Part shown: piece by piece, positions 1-6,017 of the stretch
How positions within the stretch are numbered: the first letter of the stretch is position 1
How the letters are laid out: each line of letters begins with the position of its first letter
Source of the DNA: an uncultured Roseovarius sp.
Lineage (GTDB): Bacteria; Pseudomonadota; Alphaproteobacteria; Rhodobacterales; Rhodobacteraceae
Reading direction: 5' to 3'
DNA length: 16,052 nucleotides
NCBI GenBank assembly: GCA_934501475.1
Contig: CAKSUL010000043.1
Location: 1 to 16,052 of the forward strand
Made by a program: the position numbers and the translations under genes
Notes under the pieces: model-generated
Told to the model about the DNA's origin: nothing
The model's database searches: none
Seen by the model: only the letters and a program-made list of their open reading frames with translations

Positions 1-2
1 AC

Positions 3-416
3 TATGGATTGCGGGTGCTGATGCGCCTTGCCGGCACGCCGGATGATTCCGTTTCGACCAGACAGATCGCCGACGAGTTCGAGATTTCGCAGCACCACCT
101 GGCCAAGGTCGTGCGCGATCTGGGCCGGGGCGGGTTTGTTCACAGCCAACGCGGACGCAGCGGCGGCCTGCGGCTGGCCCGTGATGCGCAGGCGATCACC
201 CTGGGTGAGGTGGTGCGCCATCTGGAAAAGCGTTTCGCCATTGTGGAATGTTTTCGCGCCGATGGCGGCCGTTGCGTGCTCAAGCCGCGCTGCCATCTCA
301 AGCCGCGCCTTGCCGCCGCCCGTGAGGCCTTCATGCGTGAACTGGACCGGACCACGATCAAGGACTGCGCCTGGACCGGCGCCGATACCGACACACCGTT
401 TGTTGCCGTAACCTGA
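3..416 (+). CDS. nsrR: Rrf2-family transcriptional regulator, NsrR-like (5' end missing)
   Basis: This is probably an iron-sulfur DNA-binding repressor of the Rrf2 family, closest to the nitric-oxide sensor NsrR. The frame is open from the window's first codon, and the residues before the first possible start (YGLRVLMRLA) match the conserved family N-terminus 'DYGLRVL', so about 8 residues and the true start lie to the left. A winged helix-turn-helix covers roughly residues 15-60, with the Rrf2 signature HHLAKVVRDL...RGRSGG. Three cysteines, in ECFRADGGRC and VLKPRC, give a C-x7-C-x5-C cluster-binding pattern. The first spacing is longer than in E. coli NsrR as I recall it. The C-terminal FMRELDRTTIKD resembles NsrR's FLTELDNYTLAD. 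It is followed at 50 nt by the DUF6522 gene, so it probably heads or belongs to that operon. IscR or RirA are alternatives, but the C-terminal match favours NsrR. Confidence 0.85.
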   Translation, partial: YGLRVLMRLAGTPDDSVSTRQIADEFEISQHHLAKVVRDLGRGGFVHSQRGRSGGLRLARDAQAITLGEVVRHLEKRFAIVECFRADGGRCVLKPRCHLKPRLAAAREAFMRELDRTTIKDCAWTGADTDTPFVAVT

Positions 417-423
417 CCCCGGA

Positions 424-436
424 CCCGTGTCACGGG
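424..436. repeat. 13-bp inverted repeat between the regulator and the DUF6522 gene
   Basis: CCCGTG-T-CACGGG is a perfect palindrome in the 50-nt gap, directly followed by a second GC-rich palindrome (CCCGCGGG). In RNA it would form a 5-bp stem with a 3-nt loop. No T-run follows, so it is not a standard terminator. It could be an operator or an RNA-processing hairpin; the sequence does not decide. Confidence 0.4.
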
Positions 437-466
437 CCCGCGGGCAAGACCTGAGGGAGAAAGCCG

Positions 467-901
467 ATGACCGAGATCGAATTTGCAGACAACCGCGCCC
501 AGATTGACGCCGGGGTGGTAGCGCGCGCCTTTCAGATCAGCCCTGAGGCGCTGAAAACGCAAATGCGCGAGGGCACCATCACCAGCCGGTTCGAGCGCGG
601 GATGGATGAGGATGCGGGCAAGGTGCGCCTTACCTTCTATTCGGCCACGCGCCGGGTGCGCATCACCGCCGATGACAGCGGCGCGGTTCTGAAATGCAGC
701 GCCGCCGATATCGCGCGCCCGATGCCGCAGGGGGCCGCCCCCCGCCCGGGCGACACCGCCGGGACGGAGCCATCCGAGGCGCTCAGCCGCATCCGTCTTG
801 ATGCGCTGCTGGATGACGCATTGCGCGGCTCATTTCCCGCCAGCGACCCGATTGCGGTCAGTTTCGATTCGCCCGCCCTGACCGGGCGCAGCGCGGATTG
901 A
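467..901 (+). CDS. DUF6522 family protein with C-terminal SFPASDP motif
   Basis: This is a 144-residue soluble protein of unknown function. Residues about 1-85 match what I recognise as the DUF6522 pattern: an IDAGVVARAF start, then MREGTITSRFERG, a DEDAGKVRLTF block, and a predicted strand-rich stretch ending near ADDSGAVLKC. After a proline/glycine-rich linker (about residues 88-105) comes a short conserved-looking helix, LDALLDDALRGSFPASDP. This (S/T)FPASDP word occurs at the ends or in the bodies of many small bacterial proteins of unknown role. The ATG is preceded by a good RBS (GAGGGAG, 7-nt spacing). It lies 50 nt after the NsrR-like regulator, so a link to nitrosative or redox stress is likely but inferred. 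There is no signal peptide and no membrane segment. The family assignment is from pattern memory. Confidence 0.75.
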   Translation: MTEIEFADNRAQIDAGVVARAFQISPEALKTQMREGTITSRFERGMDEDAGKVRLTFYSATRRVRITADDSGAVLKCSAADIARPMPQGAAPRPGDTAGTEPSEALSRIRLDALLDDALRGSFPASDPIAVSFDSPALTGRSAD

Positions 902-940
902 TGCATGACGCCGCCCGGTTTGCGACGGGCTGCACCACAC

Positions 941-970
941 AAAAAAACGGCGGCGCGATTGCGCGACGCC
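941..970 (-). terminator. Terminator-like hairpin with T7 tract on the minus strand
   Basis: Read on the minus strand, GGCGTCGCG-CAAT-CGCGCCGCC forms a 9-bp stem with one mismatch and a 4-nt loop, followed after one G by seven Ts. It sits between the DUF6522 and AhpD-like genes, both on +. The only minus-strand gene it could serve is the cardiolipin synthase ending at 1412, whose transcript would first cross the AhpD-like gene antisense. Confidence 0.45.
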
Positions 971-1005
971 TTGGCCAACGCTGCGCCCAACAGAAAGGAA
1001 GGACC

Positions 1006-1368
1006 ATGACAGATACGCTTTTCCCGACGCATACCGCCGGGCTTGCCACCCGCCGCAAGGCGTTGACCCCGGATGCGACACAGGCCTTCGAGGCGTTCAG
1101 CCGCGCGGTTTTTGCTGATGGCGCATTGGATCAAAAGACCAAGCAACTGATCGCCGTGGCGGTCGCGCATGTTACCCAATGCCCCTATTGCATCAAGGGT
1201 CACACCAAGGCTGCGCTGCGCCACAAGGCCAGCGAGGCCGAGATCATGGAGGCGATCTGGGTCGCCGCCGAGATGCGCGCGGGCGGTGCGTTCGCGCATT
1301 CGCTGCTGGCGCTGGATGAGATGGAGAAGGCCGAGACCAAAGCGTCCGGGCCGAAAGATCCGGGCTGA
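1006..1368 (+). CDS. Carboxymuconolactone decarboxylase / AhpD-like CxxC protein
   Basis: This 120-residue all-helical protein belongs to the CMD/AhpD-like family. The diagnostic stretch is THVTQ-like HVTQCPYCIKGH, with Cys59, Cys62 and His66 forming the AhpD redox/proton-relay motif. It is followed by the conserved helix EIMEAIWVAAEMRAGGAFAHS. Such proteins act as cytoplasmic peroxidase or disulfide-reducing enzymes. The frame is open back to 898, but the start at 1006 has a strong RBS (AGGAAGGA, 996-1003) and gives the usual family length. It lies 104 nt after the DUF6522 gene, so it could share the regulator's transcript or have its own promoter. A role in peroxide or NO stress is inferred from the neighbour and the CxxC motif. 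The actual substrate is unknown; decarboxylase activity proper is unlikely because that subfamily lacks the CxxC pair. Confidence 0.88.
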   Translation: MTDTLFPTHTAGLATRRKALTPDATQAFEAFSRAVFADGALDQKTKQLIAVAVAHVTQCPYCIKGHTKAALRHKASEAEIMEAIWVAAEMRAGGAFAHSLLALDEMEKAETKASGPKDPG

Positions 1369-1411
1369 TCAAGCGCCATTCGCATCCGTATGGTCATGGC
1401 GGAAGGATCGG

Positions 1412-2842
1412 CTAGAGCACGGGGCCGATCGTTGCGATCACGTTGTGCCAGATGCGTTGATACCAGGGCCAGGACAGGACGCGCGCCAGGCTGATCCTCT
1501 CGGAGCGGCGGATATAATCCTGTTGGCGCTGAGTGATGGCGCGGGTGGTGGCGCGGTCCTGCAACAGGATGTTGTTTTCATAGTTCAGATCGAAACTGCG
1601 CAGATCGAGATTGGATGAGCCGATGAGGCTGACCGCGCCGTCCATCGTCAGGGTCTTGGCATGGAGCAGGCCACCGTGAAATTCATGGATGACACAGCCG
1701 GCATCCAGCAACCTGCGGTAATAGCTGCGGCTGGCGGCGGCGACGATCCAGCTGTCATTTACCGCCGGAAAGATCAGGGTGACCGCGACGCCGCGATGCG
1801 CGGCACTGCACAGCGCGTCGAGCACCGTCGCGTCAGGCACGAAATAGGGCGTGGACAGGGTCAGCGTGTCTTCGGCACAGGCGATCAGGTTGGCAAAGAG
1901 CTGCGGGGTCGCGCCGCGACGCTCGGTCGGGCCGACGCCCATGACCTGCGCCGGAAACCCGCCCGGAACCGGTGCGGGTATGTGGGTGATCGCAAACAGC
2001 GTCTCACCGGTGGTCTGCATCCAGTCGCTGGCAAACAGCAACTGGTTCTGTGCCACGACCGGGCCGGTGAAACGCAGCATGATATCGACCCAGGGCGCAT
2101 ATCTGGCCTTGATCCGGAACTCGGGATCGGCGGAATTGCGGCTGCCGCAATAGGTGATCTTGCCGTCGATCACCGTGATCTTGCGATGGTTGCGCAGATC
2201 GAGGCGGCTGGTCAGAAGGGTGCGGATCGGGCGGCTGAGCGACAGGGCCACGGCCAGATTGACGCCCGCCTCCTTCATCCTGCGCCACAGGGGCGAGCGG
2301 ATCAGCGCGCGCGATCCCAGGCCGTCGGCTATCGCGCGGCAGGTCACGCCGCGCTGCGCCGCGCGGATCAGCGCCTCGGCGATGGCGTGGCCGGTATTGT
2401 CGTCCAGCCAGATGTAATAGAGGACATGCACATGATCGGTGGCCGCATCCATGTCGGCCACCATTCGCAGGGCGGTCTCATCCCCGTCGGCCATCAGGTC
2501 GGCGGAATTGCCATCCACCGCGTGAAACCCGTTGATGGACCCGGCATAGCGAAAGGCGGGGCGATAGATCGGGTCGATCAGCCGGTCGGTGCTGTCTGCA
2601 TCGCTCATCACATGGGAGGCTGCGGATCTGATCTGGGCGAATACCTCATCGTGGCGGCGGTTCACGGCATGGCCGAGATTGATCTCACCGAACAGGAAAT
2701 AGATCACGCTGCCGAAATAGGGCACAAGGATCAGCACGATGAACCACGCCAGCCGCACCGGCGGCGACAGGTCATCGCGCAGCAGGATCCGGATCGTGAA
2801 GGTCAGAACCATAAGCGCATGAAAGATCAGAAGTATCGACAT
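1412..2842 (-). CDS. cls: Cardiolipin synthase (phospholipase D superfamily)
   Basis: This 476-residue inner-membrane enzyme joins two phosphatidylglycerol molecules (or a close variant) into cardiolipin. Two N-terminal membrane helices cover about residues 1-21 and 30-51. Two HKD catalytic motifs follow: H219-x-K221-x4-D226 with GSRN, and H394-x-K396-x4-D401 with GSSNLDLRSFDLNYE, the last being a hallmark of bacterial cardiolipin synthases. All six catalytic residues are present and the length is normal. The frame is open to 3001, but the start at 2842 begins exactly at the first membrane helix and has a GAGGA RBS. It is convergent with the AhpD-like gene (43-nt gap) and has no obvious terminator at its 3' end. 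The 252 nt upstream separate it from a divergent broken gene. Whether it is ClsA-like or another Cls subtype cannot be decided here. Confidence 0.95.
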   Translation of the reverse strand: MSILLIFHALMVLTFTIRILLRDDLSPPVRLAWFIVLILVPYFGSVIYFLFGEINLGHAVNRRHDEVFAQIRSAASHVMSDADSTDRLIDPIYRPAFRYAGSINGFHAVDGNSADLMADGDETALRMVADMDAATDHVHVLYYIWLDDNTGHAIAEALIRAAQRGVTCRAIADGLGSRALIRSPLWRRMKEAGVNLAVALSLSRPIRTLLTSRLDLRNHRKITVIDGKITYCGSRNSADPEFRIKARYAPWVDIMLRFTGPVVAQNQLLFASDWMQTTGETLFAITHIPAPVPGGFPAQVMGVGPTERRGATPQLFANLIACAEDTLTLSTPYFVPDATVLDALCSAAHRGVAVTLIFPAVNDSWIVAAASRSYYRRLLDAGCVIHEFHGGLLHAKTLTMDGAVSLIGSSNLDLRSFDLNYENNILLQDRATTRAITQRQQDYIRRSERISLARVLSWPWYQRIWHNVIATIGPVL

Positions 2843-2978
2843 TCGCTGTCCTCGTGGCCGGTCATCTGCGATGTGACATGGAAGGGGGGCATATGGCAAT
2901 GTGCACCGCACTGCGCCCGGTTGGGGCGGATGCGATTGATTTGCTGCGTTGCGACGTGGAGCAGGCAGCGGGATTGAG

Positions 2979-2998
2979 GTATTTTTGCCAAGAAAAAG
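2979..2998 (+). repeat. GTATTTTTGCCAAGAAAAAG intergenic element
   Basis: This AT-rich 20-mer stands out in the cls-upstream gap. From memory, closely similar strings (GGTATTTTTGCCAAGA...) are scattered in intergenic regions of many Rhodobacteraceae genomes, often near gene ends. That recollection, not a search, is the basis. No second copy is in the window. Its function is unknown. Confidence 0.35.
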
Positions 2999-3094
2999 CA
3001 TGGCTGCGAAAGGCGGGCGTGCCGATGATGCCAGGGTGAAAGCGGATCAGGGATGGGATGATCAAGGCCCCGGGGTGGGGTGAGGGGGGATGCG

Positions 3095-3528
3095 ATGTGG
3101 CTCAGGATTTCGGTTCTGCTGGCGGCACTGGCTGCGGCGACGGGGGCATGGGCGCAGAACGTTGCGCTGATCTATGGCGACCGGGGGCAGGCCCCGTTCT
3201 TTCAGGGGCTTTTCGGCGCGCAAACGGATGCGTTTGTCGATGTGCTGACGGATGCAGGGTTTGAGGTGATCGAGCCGGCGGACCGCAGCGCGGACAACTT
3301 GCGCCGCGCCGCGCCATGGCCGCGGAAGGCGTTGTCGCCACCAACGGCATGACCCGGCTGCTGATCGAACAGCGGTTGGAGCATGTGGGCGCACAGCCCG
3401 GCCCTGTCGATCGGCGGTTTGATCATCAGACCCGCGAGGCGATCCGCTGGTTTCAGGGCACCCGCGATATTCCCGTGACCGGGTATGTCTCAGAGCGCAC
3501 CATGCTCGAACTGATGGCGGATCAGTGA
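3095..3528 (+). pseudogene. Broken secreted protein with peptidoglycan-binding domain
   Basis: These are two parts of one apparent gene in different frames. Part one starts at ATG 3095 after a purine-rich RBS (GAGGGGGGA). It has a clean signal peptide (WLRISVLLAALAAATGAWA, cut before QN) and a stretch NVALIYGDRG...DAGFEVIEPADRSADNLRRA, which resembles the first strand-helix-strand of a caspase-like fold. This reading frame becomes implausible from about 3315 and stops at 3352. Part two, in another frame, runs from about 3316 to 3528 and encodes TRLLIEQRLEHVGAQPGPVD...TREAIRWFQGTRDIPVTG, a typical PG_binding_1-type domain. The join is at the GC repeat CGCCGCGCCGCGCC (3302-3315). The protein is much shorter than a full caspase-like plus PG-binding protein, so an internal deletion with a frame change is more likely than one lost base. 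A sequencing error cannot be excluded. Confidence 0.65.
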
Positions 3529-3559
3529 GGCGCGCTGAAAATCGTGACAAATTGATATG

Positions 3560-3575
3560 TTAAGCCGCCGGTAAC
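3560..3575 (+). promoter_or_regulatory. CtrA-like box upstream of the motB stub
   Basis: TTAA-N7-GTAAC differs at one base from the classic alphaproteobacterial CtrA site TTAA-N7-TTAAC. It lies 46 nt upstream of the motB-stub start codon, with no gene between. CtrA controls flagellar operons in several Rhodobacterales, so the location is sensible. Binding is inferred. Confidence 0.5.
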
Positions 3576-3621
3576 ACCTGCTCTGCTAGGTCTGACCCTG
3601 GGTGAGTAAAAGGTGGTGGAG

Positions 3622-3723
3622 ATGGGTGCGCAAGGGAATGCGTCACCAGTCATCATCAAAAGAAAGAAAGTCATCGCTGGCGGCGGGCACCATGGTGGTG
3701 CCTGGAAGGTCGCTATTGAATAA
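3622..3723 (+). pseudogene. motB: motB 5' fragment (33-codon stub)
   Basis: This is the first 31 or so codons of the flagellar motor stator protein MotB, followed by two unrelated codons and a stop. The N-terminus reads MGAQGNASPVIIKRKKVIAG and continues with GGGHHGGAWKVA, the near-invariant cytoplasmic start of MotB (family: ...HGGAWKVAYADFVTAMMAFF). The match ends at the Ala before YADF, where the plug and transmembrane helix should begin; here it reads Ile-Glu-stop. No membrane helix and no OmpA-like peptidoglycan-binding domain follow in any frame. The start codon, an RBS-like AGGTGGTGGAG and an upstream CtrA-like box are preserved, pointing to a formerly active operon head. The flagellar neighbours to the right support the identity. 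It is too short for standard gene callers. Confidence 0.88.
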
Positions 3724-3966
3724 TCCTTTAGCCTTGTGCGCTTTTGCGCCAGTTTCATGTTCCGCCCGCATGAACAGGGGCGGCCTGGGGCGCCGTTCTG
3801 ACACCTGCAACCGAAGCCTTGGGCGGGTTGCGCCATCCGCTTGGATGCAGGCACAGATTGCGTCATCAACTGCTAACGGAGTGCTAAGACGGGCCCGAGT
3901 TATGGGCCGTATTTTATTCAAATCCCCGATGGTGCTGGCCGGTATATCAGAGCCGTCGATACCCGC
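3724..3966. other. Gene-free scar region between the motB stub and flgN
   Basis: These 243 nt follow the motB break. I find no recognisable protein fragment in any frame, neither the rest of motB nor a flgE/flgK/flgL/flgI tail. It contains CTAA-N7-CTAAG (3873-3888), a weak CtrA-like pair on the minus strand, and a + strand terminator-like hairpin near 3889-3920. A 387-nt open frame crosses it but overlaps the end of flgN and has no family resemblance. Confidence 0.5.
3889..3918 (+). terminator. Possible + strand terminator before flgN
   Basis: ACGGGCCC-GAGTTAT-GGGCCGT forms a hairpin of about 7 bp with one bulged G, followed by ATTTTATT. It would end transcription coming from the motB side, convergent with flgN. 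The T-run is interrupted, so strength is uncertain. Confidence 0.35.
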
Positions 3967-4326
3967 TCAGGCCCGTTTTTCAACCTGATGGGCCACATCG
4001 CCGGGGATCGTCTTCTTGCGGCCGCTTTCGTCATATGTCTCAAGAGTGCGGCGAATTTTACGAAAGGCGGCCATGCGCGCCGCGACCTTGCGAATCCCTT
4101 GCAGGGCGCCGTCCAGCAGGGCCTGATTGCGTGCGACCTTGGCCTGCAATCCCCGCAACCCGTCCGGCGCGGCGGCGGGCATGTCATTGAGGGCATCAAT
4201 CAGGGCCTCCTTCGTGCCCAGAAGCTTGCTGATGGTCTCAAGATCGCCGTCCAGAAGCGCGGCGCGCTCTTTCTCGAGCAGGTCAACCAGACGATTTATC
4301 AGAATCTGTGTGGCTTCATGTGTCAT
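3967..4326 (-). CDS. flgN: FlgN-like flagellar chaperone
   Basis: This is a 119-residue, strongly helical small protein. It probably serves as the export chaperone for the hook-filament junction proteins FlgK and FlgL in the cytoplasm. The N-terminal half (LINRLVDLLEKERAALLDGD...KEALIDAL) has the amphipathic coiled-coil pattern of FlgN-family proteins. The C-terminal part, ending TLETYDESGRKKTIPGD, resembles the Rhodobacterales version of the family. Its start codon overlaps the end of flgJ by 11 nt, so the two are translationally coupled. FlgN proteins are poorly conserved, so the call rests on size, helix pattern and flagellar neighbours. Its usual clients flgK and flgL are not in this window. 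Confidence 0.75.
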   Translation of the reverse strand: MTHEATQILINRLVDLLEKERAALLDGDLETISKLLGTKEALIDALNDMPAAAPDGLRGLQAKVARNQALLDGALQGIRKVAARMAAFRKIRRTLETYDESGRKKTIPGDVAHQVEKRA

Positions 4327-4603
4327 TTTTCTTCTCCATCATTGCCTCATAAAATGTGTCGGCCAGACCCAGACCGCCGGTCTTGACCATTTCCTCGGCC
4401 AGCGCCTGACGCAGGAACGACGCGAACTGATCTTCGCCGATGCCGCCGCTGAACGAGTTTTCCTGCGCGCCCAGACCGGCAGATTTCAGCATCTCGGCCA
4501 GAAAGGATGCCTCCAGCTTTTCGGCGGTGGCACGGGCCGTCAACGCCGCCTTGTGCGGGGCGTGCGGCGTAGGGGTGGGGGGGATTGGTAAAAAATCAGT
4601 CAC
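4316..4603 (-). CDS. flgJ: FlgJ-type flagellar rod-binding protein (no muramidase domain)
   Basis: This 95-residue protein corresponds to the N-terminal rod-capping domain of FlgJ. It helps assemble the flagellar rod in the periplasm. The core AEKLEASFLAEMLKSAGLG...GEDQFASFLRQALAEEMVKTGGLGLADTFYEAM pattern is the family's rod-binding motif. The C-terminal glucosaminidase domain of enterobacterial FlgJ is absent, as is usual in alphaproteobacteria. The start is GTG with a GAGG RBS 8 nt upstream. It shares a 113-nt divergent intergenic region with fliK and overlaps flgN. It appears intact. Confidence 0.87.
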   Translation of the reverse strand: MTDFLPIPPTPTPHAPHKAALTARATAEKLEASFLAEMLKSAGLGAQENSFSGGIGEDQFASFLRQALAEEMVKTGGLGLADTFYEAMMEKKNDT

Positions 4604-4651
4604 GGGAATACCTCGAATTTATCGAACTCGGATGCATTTGAGCCGAAATCG

Positions 4652-4667
4652 GTAAAGAACCAGTAAC
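4652..4667 (+). promoter_or_regulatory. CtrA-like box in the flgJ/fliK divergent promoter region
   Basis: GTAA-N7-GTAAC has the same spacing as the TTAA-N7-GTAAC upstream of the motB stub and matches the CtrA consensus with one T-to-G change per half site. It sits mid-way between the divergent flgJ and fliK starts, where it could serve both. Inferred from pattern and position only. Confidence 0.4.
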
Positions 4668-4716
4668 CAACGTCTGTCAGAGTGAAGGAAGTGAGGAATA
4701 ATTCCTGGAGACCTGG

Positions 4717-6006
4717 ATGAACATGTCATTGCCCACGTCATCGCCCGGGGCGGTTTTGCGCGAAACCGCAGGGGTGCCGGATGGCCGCGCCGCGCCGCAG
4801 CGCGGGTCGGGATGCCCCAGCTTCGGGTCGGTGTTCGCGTCGGATTCGGGGACAGGATGCGCGGCTGACAAGGTGCCAGTGTCCCATGATTTGCAGGGCG
4901 GCGATGAAGCACCGGACTCAGATATTGCCGGGCTGGCCGATGGGACACAAACAGAGGATGCCGAGGCATTGGAAACGCCGTCGGGCATTGATGATGCGGA
5001 TATTTCCGATCTGTGGGGTGATCCCGACCAAGAAGGTGATCCCGACCCCGAGGCACTATTTCCGCATTCAGCGGGCATGACGCCGGTGCCTGAGCCGCGC
5101 GCGCTGACTCAGGGTTATGATGGGCTGGATGGCCCTGTGGATAAGGCCGGGTCGGATCACAGCGCGCGCCAATCGATCGCGCCCGATGGCGGGCCTCAGT
5201 CGGCTGGTGATATGGCGCGGATGCTGCAGGACAACACTCTGCTCGATACAGGAGAAAGCCCGGCCGCCCAGCCCCGCGAATCAGGGTTGCTGGCGACCGG
5301 AGGCATTGATGCGACCGAGGGCAGGCGGGCATTGCCGCCCATCGAGGAAATATCATTGCGTGTTTCGCAGACCCGAGATGCGGATCGGCGCGCTGCTCTG
5401 ATCATGGACGCGGGGGTGTCATCGCCACCCCTGCCCGCCGGTGGGGCCGCCAAGGGCCAACCCAATGCGCACGCCACCGCGCTGTTCGATATACTGCCGC
5501 TTGCGGAAGAAACCCTGCCCGGCGAAGCTGAATTTGGTGTTCTATCCGAGCAGAGACCGGGAACGTCACCCGTGGGTGAGTCCAGGGTCTCCCCCCCACA
5601 AACATTTATGCGCGCCGACAATGCGCGCCACGTCGCCTTTCAGATTTCCGAGGCCGTTCAACGTGGTGGCGACGGTTCGATAGACCTGCTGCTGAACCCG
5701 TCCGAATTGGGCCGCGTGCGTATCACGCTCAGCGCGGGGGAAAATGGGATGATCGTGACAGTGGTTGCCGAACGGGCGGAAACGCTGGAGTTGATGCGCC
5801 GTCACAGCGATATGCTGGCGCAGGATTTCAGGGACATGGGCTATGACGGGGCCGAGTTTGCATTCGGTCACGGTGACCCCCAAACCGCCGAGCCAGAGCG
5901 CCGCCCGCCTGGTGCAGGCGCAGGCCATGCCGAGACAGAACCGACTTCACCGACAATTGCGCGTCTGGCAATTCTGCCGACGGACCGCATTGATATCAGG
6001 CTATAG
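4717..6006 (+). CDS. fliK: Flagellar hook-length control protein FliK
   Basis: This 429-residue secreted molecular ruler sets hook length and switches the export gate from hook to filament substrates. Residues 1 to about 300 are low-complexity, rich in Asp, Gly, Pro and Ala, as usual for the FliK ruler part, which diverges quickly. Residues about 300-390 form the conserved C-terminal switch domain, with the signature LLLNPSELGRVRITL, then MIVTVVAERAETLELMRRH and a FRDMGYDGAEFAFG end. The start ATG has a GGAG RBS. flgD follows after 11 nt, so the two form an operon. It appears complete; only the C-terminal domain supports the name. Confidence 0.9.
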   Translation: MNMSLPTSSPGAVLRETAGVPDGRAAPQRGSGCPSFGSVFASDSGTGCAADKVPVSHDLQGGDEAPDSDIAGLADGTQTEDAEALETPSGIDDADISDLWGDPDQEGDPDPEALFPHSAGMTPVPEPRALTQGYDGLDGPVDKAGSDHSARQSIAPDGGPQSAGDMARMLQDNTLLDTGESPAAQPRESGLLATGGIDATEGRRALPPIEEISLRVSQTRDADRRAALIMDAGVSSPPLPAGGAAKGQPNAHATALFDILPLAEETLPGEAEFGVLSEQRPGTSPVGESRVSPPQTFMRADNARHVAFQISEAVQRGGDGSIDLLLNPSELGRVRITLSAGENGMIVTVVAERAETLELMRRHSDMLAQDFRDMGYDGAEFAFGHGDPQTAEPERRPPGAGAGHAETEPTSPTIARLAILPTDRIDIRL

Positions 6007-6017
6007 AAAGGATTTTC

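Noticed and set aside
898..1005. N-terminal extension of the AhpD-like protein from 898
   Set aside because: The start at 1006 has a strong RBS and gives the family length; the extension covers a terminator-like hairpin and has no homologous pattern.
1661..2977. A 438-codon + strand open frame antisense to cls
   Set aside because: Antisense of the cardiolipin synthase gene; no family resemblance and no RBS.
3000..3083. A 27-codon open frame (MAAKGGRADD...) just before the broken PG-binding gene
   Set aside because: There is no clear RBS and no recognised family; it follows the AT-rich intergenic element and is probably chance.
3643..3921. A 92-codon minus-strand frame ending in SFDDDW
   Set aside because: It needs a TTG start without a good RBS, and its end is the antisense of the MotB-coding bases.
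3602..3988. A 128-codon + strand open frame across the motB stub and scar
   Set aside because: It is in a different frame from the clear MotB match, overlaps the end of flgN and has no recognisable motif.
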